The notes under the pieces: model-generated
The model's input: the letters and a program-made list of their open reading frames with translations, nothing else
What the model was told of the DNA's origin: nothing
Database searches by the model: none
NCBI GenBank assembly: GCA_017962235.1
Contig: JAGCVS010000004.1
Location: forward strand, 124,001 to 188,000
Origin: Bacteroidales bacterium
Lineage (GTDB): Bacteria; Bacteroidota; Bacteroidia; Bacteroidales; UBA932
Reading direction: 5' to 3'
Length of the DNA: 64,000 nucleotides
Made by a program: the position numbers and the translations under genes
Shown: piece by piece, positions 43,929 to 52,700 of the stretch
How the letters are laid out: each line of letters begins with the position of its first letter
How positions within the stretch are numbered: the first letter of the stretch is position 1

Positions 43929-45050
43929 CTAAATCTGCTTGATAAGGTCCGTGAGGGCGGCAGTGAGGCGGCTCCAGCTGAACTGCTGTTTCTGCTCTGC
44001 TATGCCCTGGCTGAAGTCGGGACGGTTGGCATAGAACTCCGCTATGGCGATAGCTATGGCGCTTGGCACGGGGTCAACCACATAGCCGCACTTGCCGTCA
44101 GGAACTATCTCTGCCAGACCGCCCACGCGGGTTACTATCATAGGTTTCTCAAAATGATATGCTATCTGGGTGATGCCGCTCTGGGTCGCAGTCCTGTATG
44201 GCTGCACCACCAAGTCCGCCACGTTGAAGAAGTGCCGCACCTTATCGTCAGGAATGAACTCCGGGAACCAGTGGATGCGCCCCTTAAGGCCCAGATAGCG
44301 TTCTTTCTCATAATATTTTGCGCTGTCGCCGTAGAATTCACCCGCCACAATCAGTTGCGCCTTGCTGTCTCGCAAATCATCGCAGGCCATGGCATCCAGC
44401 AGCAGGTCCAGCCCCTTGTAATCGCGTATCAATCCAAAGAAGAGGAAATAATCAACGGTGGGGTCAAGGCCCAGCGCCGCGGCGGCATCGGCCTTGCTCT
44501 CCTTGCTGCCGTAATGGTCGTAGAGAGGGTGTGGCGCGAACGCCACCGGCTTGGATGCGTCAAACGCCTTGAGCTCATCTATAACCGACTGAGACATCAC
44601 CAGAAATCCGTCCACGCTCTTCACAAAGTAACGCGCAAACGCCTTGTCACCCGGCTTGTGCTCGTGCGGGATAATGTTATCCACCAGAGAGACGACCTTG
44701 ATGCCGCGGCGACGCAGATATCGCCCTAAGCGTCCCAGACAGGGGGCAAAGTAGGGCATCCAGAAGCGCAGCATCACAGCATCGGGCTTCTCTGCCGCAA
44801 TCAGACGCGCCGTGCGGGTCCAGCTGAATGGGTTTATGCTGCTCAGCGTGCGCACAATCTCCACACCTTCCGGGGCCGGATCAGAAGAAAATTGCGTCTT
44901 ACCAGGGAACAGCAGCTTGGGATACTGCAGGGTGAAGGTATACACCTTTACCTGGTGCCCCTCTGCGAGCAACTGCCGGGCCAGGCGGTTGTTATGGGTG
45001 GCGATCCCCCCGCGGTATGGCCATGCCGGTCCTACGATTATTATTTTCAT
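43929..45050 (-). CDS. Glycosyltransferase family 4 protein
   Basis: A 373-residue retaining GT-B glycosyltransferase. The N-terminal IIVGPAWPYRGGIATH with its Gly-rich loop binds the acceptor side. The C-terminal lobe has FFGLIRDYKGLDLLLDA and the typical donor-site EX7E region reduced to the QSGITQIAYHFEKPMIVT segment. The sugar donor and acceptor are not predictable. It is the first gene of the minus-strand surface-glycan run, one base from the cytidylyltransferase gene. Confidence 0.9.
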   Translation of the reverse strand: MKIIIVGPAWPYRGGIATHNNRLARQLLAEGHQVKVYTFTLQYPKLLFPGKTQFSSDPAPEGVEIVRTLSSINPFSWTRTARLIAAEKPDAVMLRFWMPYFAPCLGRLGRYLRRRGIKVVSLVDNIIPHEHKPGDKAFARYFVKSVDGFLVMSQSVIDELKAFDASKPVAFAPHPLYDHYGSKESKADAAAALGLDPTVDYFLFFGLIRDYKGLDLLLDAMACDDLRDSKAQLIVAGEFYGDSAKYYEKERYLGLKGRIHWFPEFIPDDKVRHFFNVADLVVQPYRTATQSGITQIAYHFEKPMIVTRVGGLAEIVPDGKCGYVVDPVPSAIAIAIAEFYANRPDFSQGIAEQKQQFSWSRLTAALTDLIKQI

Positions 45051-45054
45051 ACCT

Positions 45055-45062
45055 CAAAAATA
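45055..45062 (-). promoter_or_regulatory. -7 type promoter element of the GT4 operon
   Basis: Minus-strand TATTTTTG matches TAnnTTTG exactly but only 4 bases before the GT4 ATG, so transcription would start almost at the start codon. No -33 element is seen; the strong terminator of glnN lies just upstream. Confidence 0.4.
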
Positions 45063-45074
45063 GTCAAAAATGAC

Positions 45075-45121
45075 GTAAAAAGAAATACCGCAGGCGGATG
45101 TCCGTCTGCGGTATTTCTTTT
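45075..45121 (-). terminator. Intrinsic terminator of the dapF-dapL-glnN operon
   Basis: A very long near-perfect hairpin (about 19 pairs, 2-base loop) around the GC core CCGCAGGCGGA, followed on the minus strand by TTTTTACG. The A-rich and T-rich flanks suggest it can also work in the opposite direction. Confidence 0.9.
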
Positions 45122-45155
45122 GTGCCCTGTCTGGGCATGGTTCATGCACTGCCGG

Positions 45156-47393
45156 CTATCTGATGAACAGCAGCTCGCGGTATTTGGGCAGCGGCCAGCA
45201 GGAGTCGTCTACCAGGAGCTCCAGCTTGTCTATCTGATAGCGGATTTCGTCCATCTTGGGCGCTACAGTGTCGTGGTAAGCGATCGCCTTTGCATGTTCG
45301 TCGGCTATCTTGTTAGCCTTCTTGCGTGCCTCCACCAGTTCGTCTACCATGGTCTCTATCTTGGAGGTGCGTTCTGCAATCTCCTCAATAATCTTCACGT
45401 TGCGCTCTGAGAGCTTGTCCGCCTTAGCGGCGTCAAAGGTAGCGTGCATGTTGCGCACGTTCTCCAGCAGCTGGCTCTGATAGCGGGTTGCCACGGGGAT
45501 TATGTGGTTCATGGAGAGGTCGCCAAGTACGCGGGCCTCAATCTGTATCTTCTTGGTGTAGGTCTCCCATTTGACTTCGTTGCGGGCTTCAAGCTCTTTC
45601 TTGCTCAATACGCCAAGCTTGCTGAACATGGCAATGCTGCTCTCGTCCAGGAAGCGCTCGAAGATAACGGGGCAGGACTTCTCAGTGTCCAGACCGCGCT
45701 TCTCTGCCTCAACCACCCATTCGTCGCTGTAGCCGTTGCCGTCAAAGCGGATGGGCTTGCAGGTAGCGATATCCTCGCGGATTACATCCAGGATAGCGTG
45801 GAACTTAGCGGAGTGTGAGGCAGGGGTGCCGTCTGCAGCGGGGGCGAAGCGCTTGTCACCGCTGATGGCCTCTATGCGTTTGTCTACTCTCTCCTTGAAG
45901 CTTGCCAGTGCCTCTGCAACTGCGCAGTTGAGGGCAATCATGGCCGATGCGCAGTTTGCCTCGCTGCCCACGGCGCGGAACTCAAAGCGGTTACCGGTGA
46001 AAGCGAACGGGCTGGTGCGGTTGCGGTCTGTATTGTCTATCATGATCTCCGGAATCTCCGGGATATCCAGCTTCATGCCCTGTTTGCCGGCCATGGAAAG
46101 GGCGTCAAAATCGGCCTTCTCTATGTGGTCCAGCAGTTCTGTAACCTGCTTGCCAAGGAACGACGATATGATTGCTGGCGGCGCCTCGTTCGCGCCCAGA
46201 CGATGGGCGTTGGAGGCTGACATAATGCTGGCCTTGATGAGGCCGTTGTGACGATAAACACCCATGAGGGTCTCAACAATGAAGACTACAAATCTCAATG
46301 TATCCTCAGTGGTCTTGCCGGGGGCGTGCAGTCTCACGCCGGTGTCGGTAGAGAGGCTCCAGTTGTTGTGCTTGCCGCTGCCATTGATGCCGGCAAACGG
46401 TTTCTCGTGCAGCAGCACGCGGAACCCGTGCTTGCGGGCCACCTTTTTCATGAGACTCATGAGCAGCATGTTGTGGTCCACTGCAAGGTTGGTCTCCTCG
46501 AATATCGGGGCCAGCTCAAACTGGTTGGGAGCGACCTCGTTGTGACGGGTCTTACAGGGGATACCCAGTTCCAAAGCCTGTATCTCAAGGTCTTTCATGA
46601 AGGCCTGTACGCGATCCGGAATTGTACCGAAGTAGTGGTCGTCCATCTGCTGGTTCTTGGCAGAATCGTGACCCATAAGGGTACGTCCGGTGAGCAGCAG
46701 GTCGGGGCGGGCGCTGTAGAGTTCTTCATCTACAAGGAAGTACTCCTGCTCCCAGCCGAGGGTGCTGATAACCTTCTTAACATCGGGATAGAAATAATGG
46801 CAGACATCTGTGGCGGCAATGTTCACGGCGTGCAGTGATTTTAGCAGGGGAGCCTTGTAGTCCAAAGCCTCACCGCTGTAAGAAATGAACACCGTGGGGA
46901 TACACAGGGTGTCGTCTATGATAAACACAGGCGATGTGGGATCCCATGCAGAATAGCCGCGAGCCTCAAAAGTAGAGCGGATGCCGCCGCTGGGGAAAGA
47001 GCTTGCGTCGGGTTCCTGCTGAACCAGCAATTTGCCGCTGAATTCCTCAATCATTCCACCCTTACCGTCATGCTCTATGAAAGAGTCGTGCTTCTCTGCC
47101 GTACCTTCGGTAAGAGGCTGGAACCAGTGTGTATAGTGTGTGACTCCATTCTCGCTGGCCCACTGCTGCATCCCGGCGGCAACTGCGTCAGCCACCTTGA
47201 GGTCAAGCTGGGCGCCGTTGTCAATCACATCCATCATCTTTTCGTATACCTGCTTGGGCAGATATTTGTACATCTTTTCTCGGTTGAATACTTTCTTGGC
47301 GAAGTATTCACACGGTCTCTCTGCCGGAGCCTTGATGTCGAGCGGTCTCTTTTTGAACGCCTCCGCTACGACCTGGAATCTTAAGTTTGCCAT
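45156..47393 (-). CDS. glnN: Glutamine synthetase type III
   Basis: ATP-dependent synthesis of glutamine from glutamate and ammonia, the main nitrogen entry enzyme in many Bacteroidota. The 745 residues match the long type III enzyme, not the 450-residue type I. Visible elements are ERPCEYF near the start, LGWEQEYFLVDEELY, KTRHNEVAPNQFELAPIFEE and the KPFAGINGSGKHNNWS catalytic region. A C-terminal GSIII-specific helical extension includes AEKRGLDTEKS. It lies 19 bases after dapL on the same strand and shares the operon with dapF and dapL. Confidence 0.96.
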   Translation of the reverse strand: MANLRFQVVAEAFKKRPLDIKAPAERPCEYFAKKVFNREKMYKYLPKQVYEKMMDVIDNGAQLDLKVADAVAAGMQQWASENGVTHYTHWFQPLTEGTAEKHDSFIEHDGKGGMIEEFSGKLLVQQEPDASSFPSGGIRSTFEARGYSAWDPTSPVFIIDDTLCIPTVFISYSGEALDYKAPLLKSLHAVNIAATDVCHYFYPDVKKVISTLGWEQEYFLVDEELYSARPDLLLTGRTLMGHDSAKNQQMDDHYFGTIPDRVQAFMKDLEIQALELGIPCKTRHNEVAPNQFELAPIFEETNLAVDHNMLLMSLMKKVARKHGFRVLLHEKPFAGINGSGKHNNWSLSTDTGVRLHAPGKTTEDTLRFVVFIVETLMGVYRHNGLIKASIMSASNAHRLGANEAPPAIISSFLGKQVTELLDHIEKADFDALSMAGKQGMKLDIPEIPEIMIDNTDRNRTSPFAFTGNRFEFRAVGSEANCASAMIALNCAVAEALASFKERVDKRIEAISGDKRFAPAADGTPASHSAKFHAILDVIREDIATCKPIRFDGNGYSDEWVVEAEKRGLDTEKSCPVIFERFLDESSIAMFSKLGVLSKKELEARNEVKWETYTKKIQIEARVLGDLSMNHIIPVATRYQSQLLENVRNMHATFDAAKADKLSERNVKIIEEIAERTSKIETMVDELVEARKKANKIADEHAKAIAYHDTVAPKMDEIRYQIDKLELLVDDSCWPLPKYRELLFIR

Positions 47394-47412
47394 AATTGCT
47401 TGTTTTATTGAG

Positions 47413-48642
47413 TTAGAACCATCTTTCTATTCGTTTCAGCGCCTCTTCAGTATTGGCATGACTGCCGAATGCCGTGAAGCGTACATATCCTTCGCCTGAA
47501 GGGCCGAATCCCGAGCCGGGGGTGCATACCACATGGGCGCGGTTCAGCAGGTCGTTGAATACCTTCCAGCTGGGGGCGCCGTGAGGGGTCTTCATCCAGA
47601 TGTAGGGGGCATTCTCGCCGCCGTAGACCTCGTATCCCAGCGTGCGGAAGCGCTCCAGCATCATGGCCGCGTTCTGCATGTAGTAATTGATTGTATCGCG
47701 CACCTGCGCTTTGCCTTCAGGTGTATATATCGCCTCCGCCGCCCTCTGGCTTAGGTAGCTTGTCCCGTTGAACTTGGTGGACTGACGGCGGAACCAGAGC
47801 GGGTTCAGATAAATTCGTTCGCCCTCTATCGTGGCGGCGCTGACCTCTTCCGGCACAATCGTATAACCGCACCTGAGTCCGGTGAATCCCGCCGTCTTGG
47901 AATAACTGCGGAACTCTATCGCGCACTTGCGGGCACCGCGGATCTCATAGATGGAGTGGGGGATGTCGGGATGCTGGATATATGCCTCGTATGCTGCGTC
48001 AAAGAATATCAGCACATCGTTGCGGAGGGCGTAATTGACCCATTTGCGAAGCTCATCCTTGGTAAGAACCGTGCCGGTGGGATTGTTGGGATAACACAGG
48101 TAAACCACATCCACACGGCGGTCCGGGATTGCGGGTATGAAGCCGTTCTCTGCGGTGCACGGGAAGTATACCACGTTGGACCACCTGTCATGGTCGTCTT
48201 TAACGCCGGAACGACCAATCATGGAGTTGGAGTCCAGGTAAACGGGATAAATCGGATCTGTCACGCCAATGGAATTGTCCCAGCGTATCAGCTCCTGGAT
48301 ATTGCCGGTATCGCTCTTGGCACCATCGTTTATAAACACCTCGTTTATATCCAGATGGATACCGCGCGGCAGATAATCGTTCTTGATGATGGCCTCCCTG
48401 AGGAATTGATATCCCTGCTCCGGGCCATAGCCGCGGAAACTCTCTTCCCGACCCATCTCATCAGCAGCCTTGTGAAGCGCCTCCACAACCGCGGGCGCCA
48501 GAGGACGGGTAACGTCGCCGGTGCCCAGGCTGATTACGCTGGCATTCTTGTGTGCCGATTTGAATGCCGCCACCTTGCGGGCGACATCGGCAAACAGGTA
48601 ATTGCCGGGTAACTTAAGGAAGTGTTCGTTAACAAGTGCCAT
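47413..48642 (-). CDS. dapL: LL-diaminopimelate aminotransferase
   Basis: PLP-dependent aminotransferase converting tetrahydrodipicolinate to LL-diaminopimelate with glutamate as amino donor, a one-step route that replaces the succinylase or acetylase pathways. It is 409 residues. The signature regions are SLGTGDVTRPLAP at the N-terminus, PNNPTGTV in the PLP site and FRSYSKTAGFTGLRCGY with the Schiff-base Lys. The ATG at 48642 was chosen because it leads into ALVNEHFLKL; the longer frame adds unrelated residues. It overlaps the dapF stop by 14 bases. Confidence 0.95.
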   Translation of the reverse strand: MALVNEHFLKLPGNYLFADVARKVAAFKSAHKNASVISLGTGDVTRPLAPAVVEALHKAADEMGREESFRGYGPEQGYQFLREAIIKNDYLPRGIHLDINEVFINDGAKSDTGNIQELIRWDNSIGVTDPIYPVYLDSNSMIGRSGVKDDHDRWSNVVYFPCTAENGFIPAIPDRRVDVVYLCYPNNPTGTVLTKDELRKWVNYALRNDVLIFFDAAYEAYIQHPDIPHSIYEIRGARKCAIEFRSYSKTAGFTGLRCGYTIVPEEVSAATIEGERIYLNPLWFRRQSTKFNGTSYLSQRAAEAIYTPEGKAQVRDTINYYMQNAAMMLERFRTLGYEVYGGENAPYIWMKTPHGAPSWKVFNDLLNRAHVVCTPGSGFGPSGEGYVRFTAFGSHANTEEALKRIERWF

Positions 48643-49489
48643 ATTCGATATTGCCTTCAAATACAAATTCGGCCGGACCCGACAGGTACACATGTCCCGA
48701 AGGGGGATTCCAGTCTATTTCAAGGTCACCGCCGTCCATCGCAACCGTCACCTTCTTGGATGCGCGGCCGGTGAGTGATGCCGCCACCGCAGTTGCGCAG
48801 GCGCCGGTTCCGCACGCTTTGGTAACACAGCTGCCGCGCTCCCATACCCGGGTCACAATCCGCTCCGGAGAGGCCACCGTTGCAAATTCAATGTTGCAGC
48901 GGCGGGGGAATACCGGGCTTTTCTCAAGCGCCGCACCGTACTTTTCTACATCCAGGGTAGCCGCATCGGTCACAAAGGTAACAAAATGTGGATTACCCAT
49001 AGATATGAACATCCCTTTAAATGTGCGGCCTTCTGCATCAATCGTGAATTCCTTGCCCGGGACGCCGCAGAACTGCTCCCGGCATTCAAAGGCAGGCTCT
49101 AGCATATCCACGGTGACACTCTCCACGCGGGTTGGATCAACGCCGTTCACCTTTATCCAGAGGTTTTTGATTCCCGATGCCGTCTGCAGCAGTATCAAGG
49201 TTTTGCGACAGAGCCCTTTTTCGTAGAGATATTTACCTATGCATCTGGCAGCATTGCCGCACATATCGGCTTCACTGCCGTCGGCATTGAATATCCGCAT
49301 GGAAAAGTCTGCCTTCTTGCCGTCGCCCTTCGCTATCAGCACCAGCCCGTCGCCTCCGATGCCTTTGTTACGGTCGCTCCACTCCACCGCCAGACGTGCC
49401 GGATCGGGGATATCGATACCGGTGGCATCGATGTAGATGTAGTCGTTTCCGGCGCCTTGCATCTTGGTAAAATGGAGAGTCCGCTTCAT
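48629..49489 (-). CDS. dapF: Diaminopimelate epimerase
   Basis: Cofactor-free epimerase producing meso-diaminopimelate for peptidoglycan and lysine. It has 286 residues and two pseudo-symmetric halves. The two catalytic Cys motifs are DMCGNAARC and KACGTGACA, and KMQGAGNDY opens the protein. It is first in the dapF, dapL, glnN operon and divergent from gltB, with which it shares a 260-base control region. Confidence 0.96.
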   Translation of the reverse strand: MKRTLHFTKMQGAGNDYIYIDATGIDIPDPARLAVEWSDRNKGIGGDGLVLIAKGDGKKADFSMRIFNADGSEADMCGNAARCIGKYLYEKGLCRKTLILLQTASGIKNLWIKVNGVDPTRVESVTVDMLEPAFECREQFCGVPGKEFTIDAEGRTFKGMFISMGNPHFVTFVTDAATLDVEKYGAALEKSPVFPRRCNIEFATVASPERIVTRVWERGSCVTKACGTGACATAVAASLTGRASKKVTVAMDGGDLEIDWNPPSGHVYLSGPAEFVFEGNIEYGTC

Positions 49490-49507
49490 GGTTTAATTAT
49501 CCGGTTG

Positions 49508-49538
49508 CAAGTTTAAGCAGTTGGATGTTATTATCAAA
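49508..49538 (-). promoter_or_regulatory. Promoter of the dapF-dapL-glnN operon
   Basis: On the minus strand TTTG (49538-49535), a 19-base spacer and TAAACTTG (49515-49508, one mismatch to TAnnTTTG). The dapF ATG follows 18 bases later. The -33 box lies inside the left arm of the ATTATCAA inverted repeat. Confidence 0.6.
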
Positions 49539-49568
49539 TGAAAAGGCCCGGTTTCTTTCCTTGATAAT
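49530..49568. repeat. Inverted repeat ATTATCAA-N23-TTGATAAT
   Basis: Perfect 8-base arms at 49530-49537 and 49561-49568, separated by 23 bases, in the dapF/gltB divergent region. The left arm covers the dapF -33 box. The arrangement suggests two operator half-sites one or two helical turns apart for a regulator, possibly of nitrogen metabolism. Confidence 0.5.
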
Positions 49569-49578
49569 CATCAATTGT

Positions 49579-49597
49579 TTTCAGTTTGTAACTGAAA
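49579..49597. repeat. Small perfect hairpin TTTCAGTT-TGT-AACTGAAA
   Basis: An 8-pair stem with a 3-base loop in the dapF/gltB intergenic region, without a T-run. It could be a second operator dyad upstream of gltB. Confidence 0.4.
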
Positions 49598-49714
49598 TGG
49601 CACTAATCGTTTAAAATCGGATGTCAGGATATCGTTATAATTCAGAATTTCTTCATACTCAAAAATGGTTGATAATTAATGCGTACACGCGGGAGGGCGC
49701 GATACACTATTGTT

Positions 49715-49722
49715 TATTTTTG
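49715..49722 (+). promoter_or_regulatory. -7 type promoter element of the gltB operon
   Basis: TATTTTTG matches TAnnTTTG exactly, 27 bases before the gltB ATG. The expected -33 position is GC-rich with no TTTG, which fits activator-dependent transcription. Confidence 0.5.
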
Positions 49723-49749
49723 CAGCGGTTAACCAGATTGCGGACGATT

Positions 49750-52700
49750 ATGAGCAGTAGTTTTCAAGGTCTTTACAACAGCAGCTGGGAACACGACAGC
49801 TGCGGCGTCGGGATGGTTGTCAATATCCACGGCGGCAAAACCCATCAACTTGTAGATGATGCACTCAAAGTGCTGGAGAACATGCGCCACCGCGGCGCCG
49901 AGATTGGCAAGGACGGCGACGGCGCCGGTATCATGGTGCAGATTCCGCACGAGTTTATCCTCCTCTCCGGCATCCCGGTTCCGGAAAAGGGAAAGTACGC
50001 CACCGGACTGGTGTTTCTCCCCAAGGAGAGCAAACGGCAGCAGGAGATACTCGCAATAATCATTGAAGAGATTGAGCGGGACGGCCTGCTGCTTATGCAT
50101 CTGCGTCAGGTTCCCACAAACCCGGAGTGCCTGGGAGAAAGGGCGCTGGCCACCGAGCCGGATATCAAGCAGATATTTATAACAGGCGTGCCGGACGATA
50201 AGGTGGAAGTATTCCCGCGAATCCTGTACGTGCTACGCAAAAGAATAGAGAAGCGGGTAAAAGACAAGGATTTCTATTTCTGTTCCCTGAGCAATTCCAG
50301 TATAGTGTACAAAGGTATGTTCTCCAGCATACAGTTGCGGCAGTTCTATCCCGACCTTACCAGCCCATATTTCACAAGCGGACTGACCGTGGTGCACTCC
50401 AGGTTCAGCACCAATACTTTCCCTACATGGTCGCTGGCACAGCCGTTCCGCCTGTTGGCGCACAACGGCGAAATCAACACCATCAGGGGGAACAGGGGAT
50501 GGATGAAGGCGAGAGAGAGCGTGCTGAGCAGCGAGGCGCTGGGCGATATAAGCGTAATCTCCCCGGTTATTCAGCCGGGCATGTCAGACTCCGCAAGTCT
50601 GGACAATGTACTGGAATTCTTCATGATGAGCGGCATGAGTCTGCCGCATGCAATGGCGCTGCTGATACCCGAATCTTTCAACGACAAGAACCCTATTCCG
50701 GAGGATCTTAAGGCGTTTTATGAATATTACTCCATACTGATGGAGCCATGGGACGGCCCCGCGGCGCTGCTGTTCTCCGACGGCCGGTTTGCCGGCGGAA
50801 TGCTAGACCGCAACGGCTTGCGTCCGGCCCGTTACACCATCACCAAGAGCGACACCATGGTGGTGGCCTCTGAAGTTGGCGTGATGGATTTTGACCCCGC
50901 GCAGGTGGTGGAGAAAGGGCGGCTTCAGCCGGGCAAGATACTGCTGATAGATACGCAGGAGGGAAAGATTTACTACGACGGCGAGATAAAGCGCACCCTG
51001 GCGGCGGAACATCCCTACCGGCAGTGGCTCTCAACCAACCGCATCCAGCTTGAAAAGCTGCACAGCGGCCGTCATGCAGACAACTCCGTGCCCGACCTGC
51101 TCTCCAAAGAGCTGATGTTCGGTTTTGGAGAGGAAGACGTATCGGCAACAATAATCCCGATGGCCACCACTGCACAGGAGCCTACCGCATCCATGGGTAA
51201 CGATACTCCGCTTGCAGTGATATCCAAGAAGCCGCAGATTTTCTTCGACTACTTCCGCCAACAGTTTGCCCAGGTTACCAACCCCGCCATAGACTCCATC
51301 CGTGAAAGCCTGGTGATGAGCCTTCAGGAATACATCGGCAGGGTAGGCGCAGGCATCCTGAACCCCGACGAGAGCAACTGCAAGATGGTGCGGCTGCCCC
51401 ATCCGATACTGAACAACAACCAGCTGGATATCCTCTGCAACATCAGATACAAAGGCTTCAACACCATCAAGCTCCCCATGACCTTCACCGGCGATCTGGG
51501 CAGTGCCCTGGACAAGCTTTGCAGGGATGCCGAACGCAGCGTGGACGAAGGTTACAACTACATTATCCTCTCTGACCGTACTGTTGATGAGACCCACATC
51601 GCCATCCCCAGTCTGCTGGCGGTATCGGCCGTGCACCACTATCTGATTGCCGCCGGCAAACGCGTGCAAACTGCGCTGATTGTGGAGAGCGGAGAAATCA
51701 AAGAGACGATGCACGCGGCTCTGCTGCTGGGATACGGCGCATCCGCCCTCTGTCCATATATGGTATTTGCCGTACTGGACGATTTGGTAAAGCAGGGCAA
51801 GATACAGGAGGATTACAATACGGCTGAGGCAAATTACATCAAGGCTGTATGCAAGGGTCTGCTCAAGATAATGGCCAAGATGGGCATCTCCACCATCCGC
51901 AGTTACCGCGGCGCAAAGATATTTGAGAGTGTCGGGCTTGGCGAAGCTTTGCTCCGCAAGTATTTCGGCACCGAAATCAGCACAGTGGGAGGCGCCGGCC
52001 TGGAGAAGATAGCCGACGATGCAAAAGCCTTCCACGCTCTGGCTTACCAGCCCCCGATGAACGGACTGCTGCCCAACATGGGACGCTTCCACTGGCGTAA
52101 AGACGGTATCCGTCACGCCTGGAACCCGGAGACAATAGCAAAGCTGCAGCTGGCCTGCCGCACCGGCAGTTACAGTCGTTTCAAAGAGTTCTCTGCCCTT
52201 GCAGATAACAAGACAGAACCGATATTCATAAGGGATTTCATGGGCATCAAGTCCAATCCCATTCCAGTAGATGAAGTGGAACCGGTAGAGAGCATCGTAA
52301 AGCATTTTGTAACCGGAGCCATGTCGTTTGGCGCGCTGAGCATTGAGGCGCACGAGACAATTGCGCTGGCAATGAACAAGCTGGGCGCCCGCAGCAACAC
52401 CGGCGAGGGAGGAGAGGATTCCACCCGTTACCACTCAGAAGTTGACGGGGTGAGCCTCAGCAGCAAAACCAAGCAGATTGCTTCCGGCCGCTTTGGCGTC
52501 ACCACAGAATATCTTGTCAATGCAGAAGAGCTGCAGATAAAGGTTGCACAGGGGGCAAAGCCCGGCGAGGGCGGTCAGCTGCCCGGCTTCAAGGTGAACG
52601 AGATTATTGCAAAGACGCGTAATTCCATCCCCGGAATCTCCCTGATTTCACCGCCGCCCCACCATGATATCTACTCTATAGAAGATCTGGCACAGCTGAT

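Noticed and set aside
45063-45155. Riboswitch or small RNA between glnN and the GT4 gene
   Set aside because: The only structure is one long hairpin with a T-run, which is fully explained as a terminator.
49621-49749. Upstream extension of gltB in the same frame
   Set aside because: The extra residues are not like any amidotransferase. The catalytic Cys must sit near the N-terminus after propeptide removal, and the -7 box lies inside this stretch.
51031-52434. A 467-codon minus-strand frame opposite gltB
   Set aside because: It lies fully within a conserved GltB chain with intact motifs and has no start context or homology.
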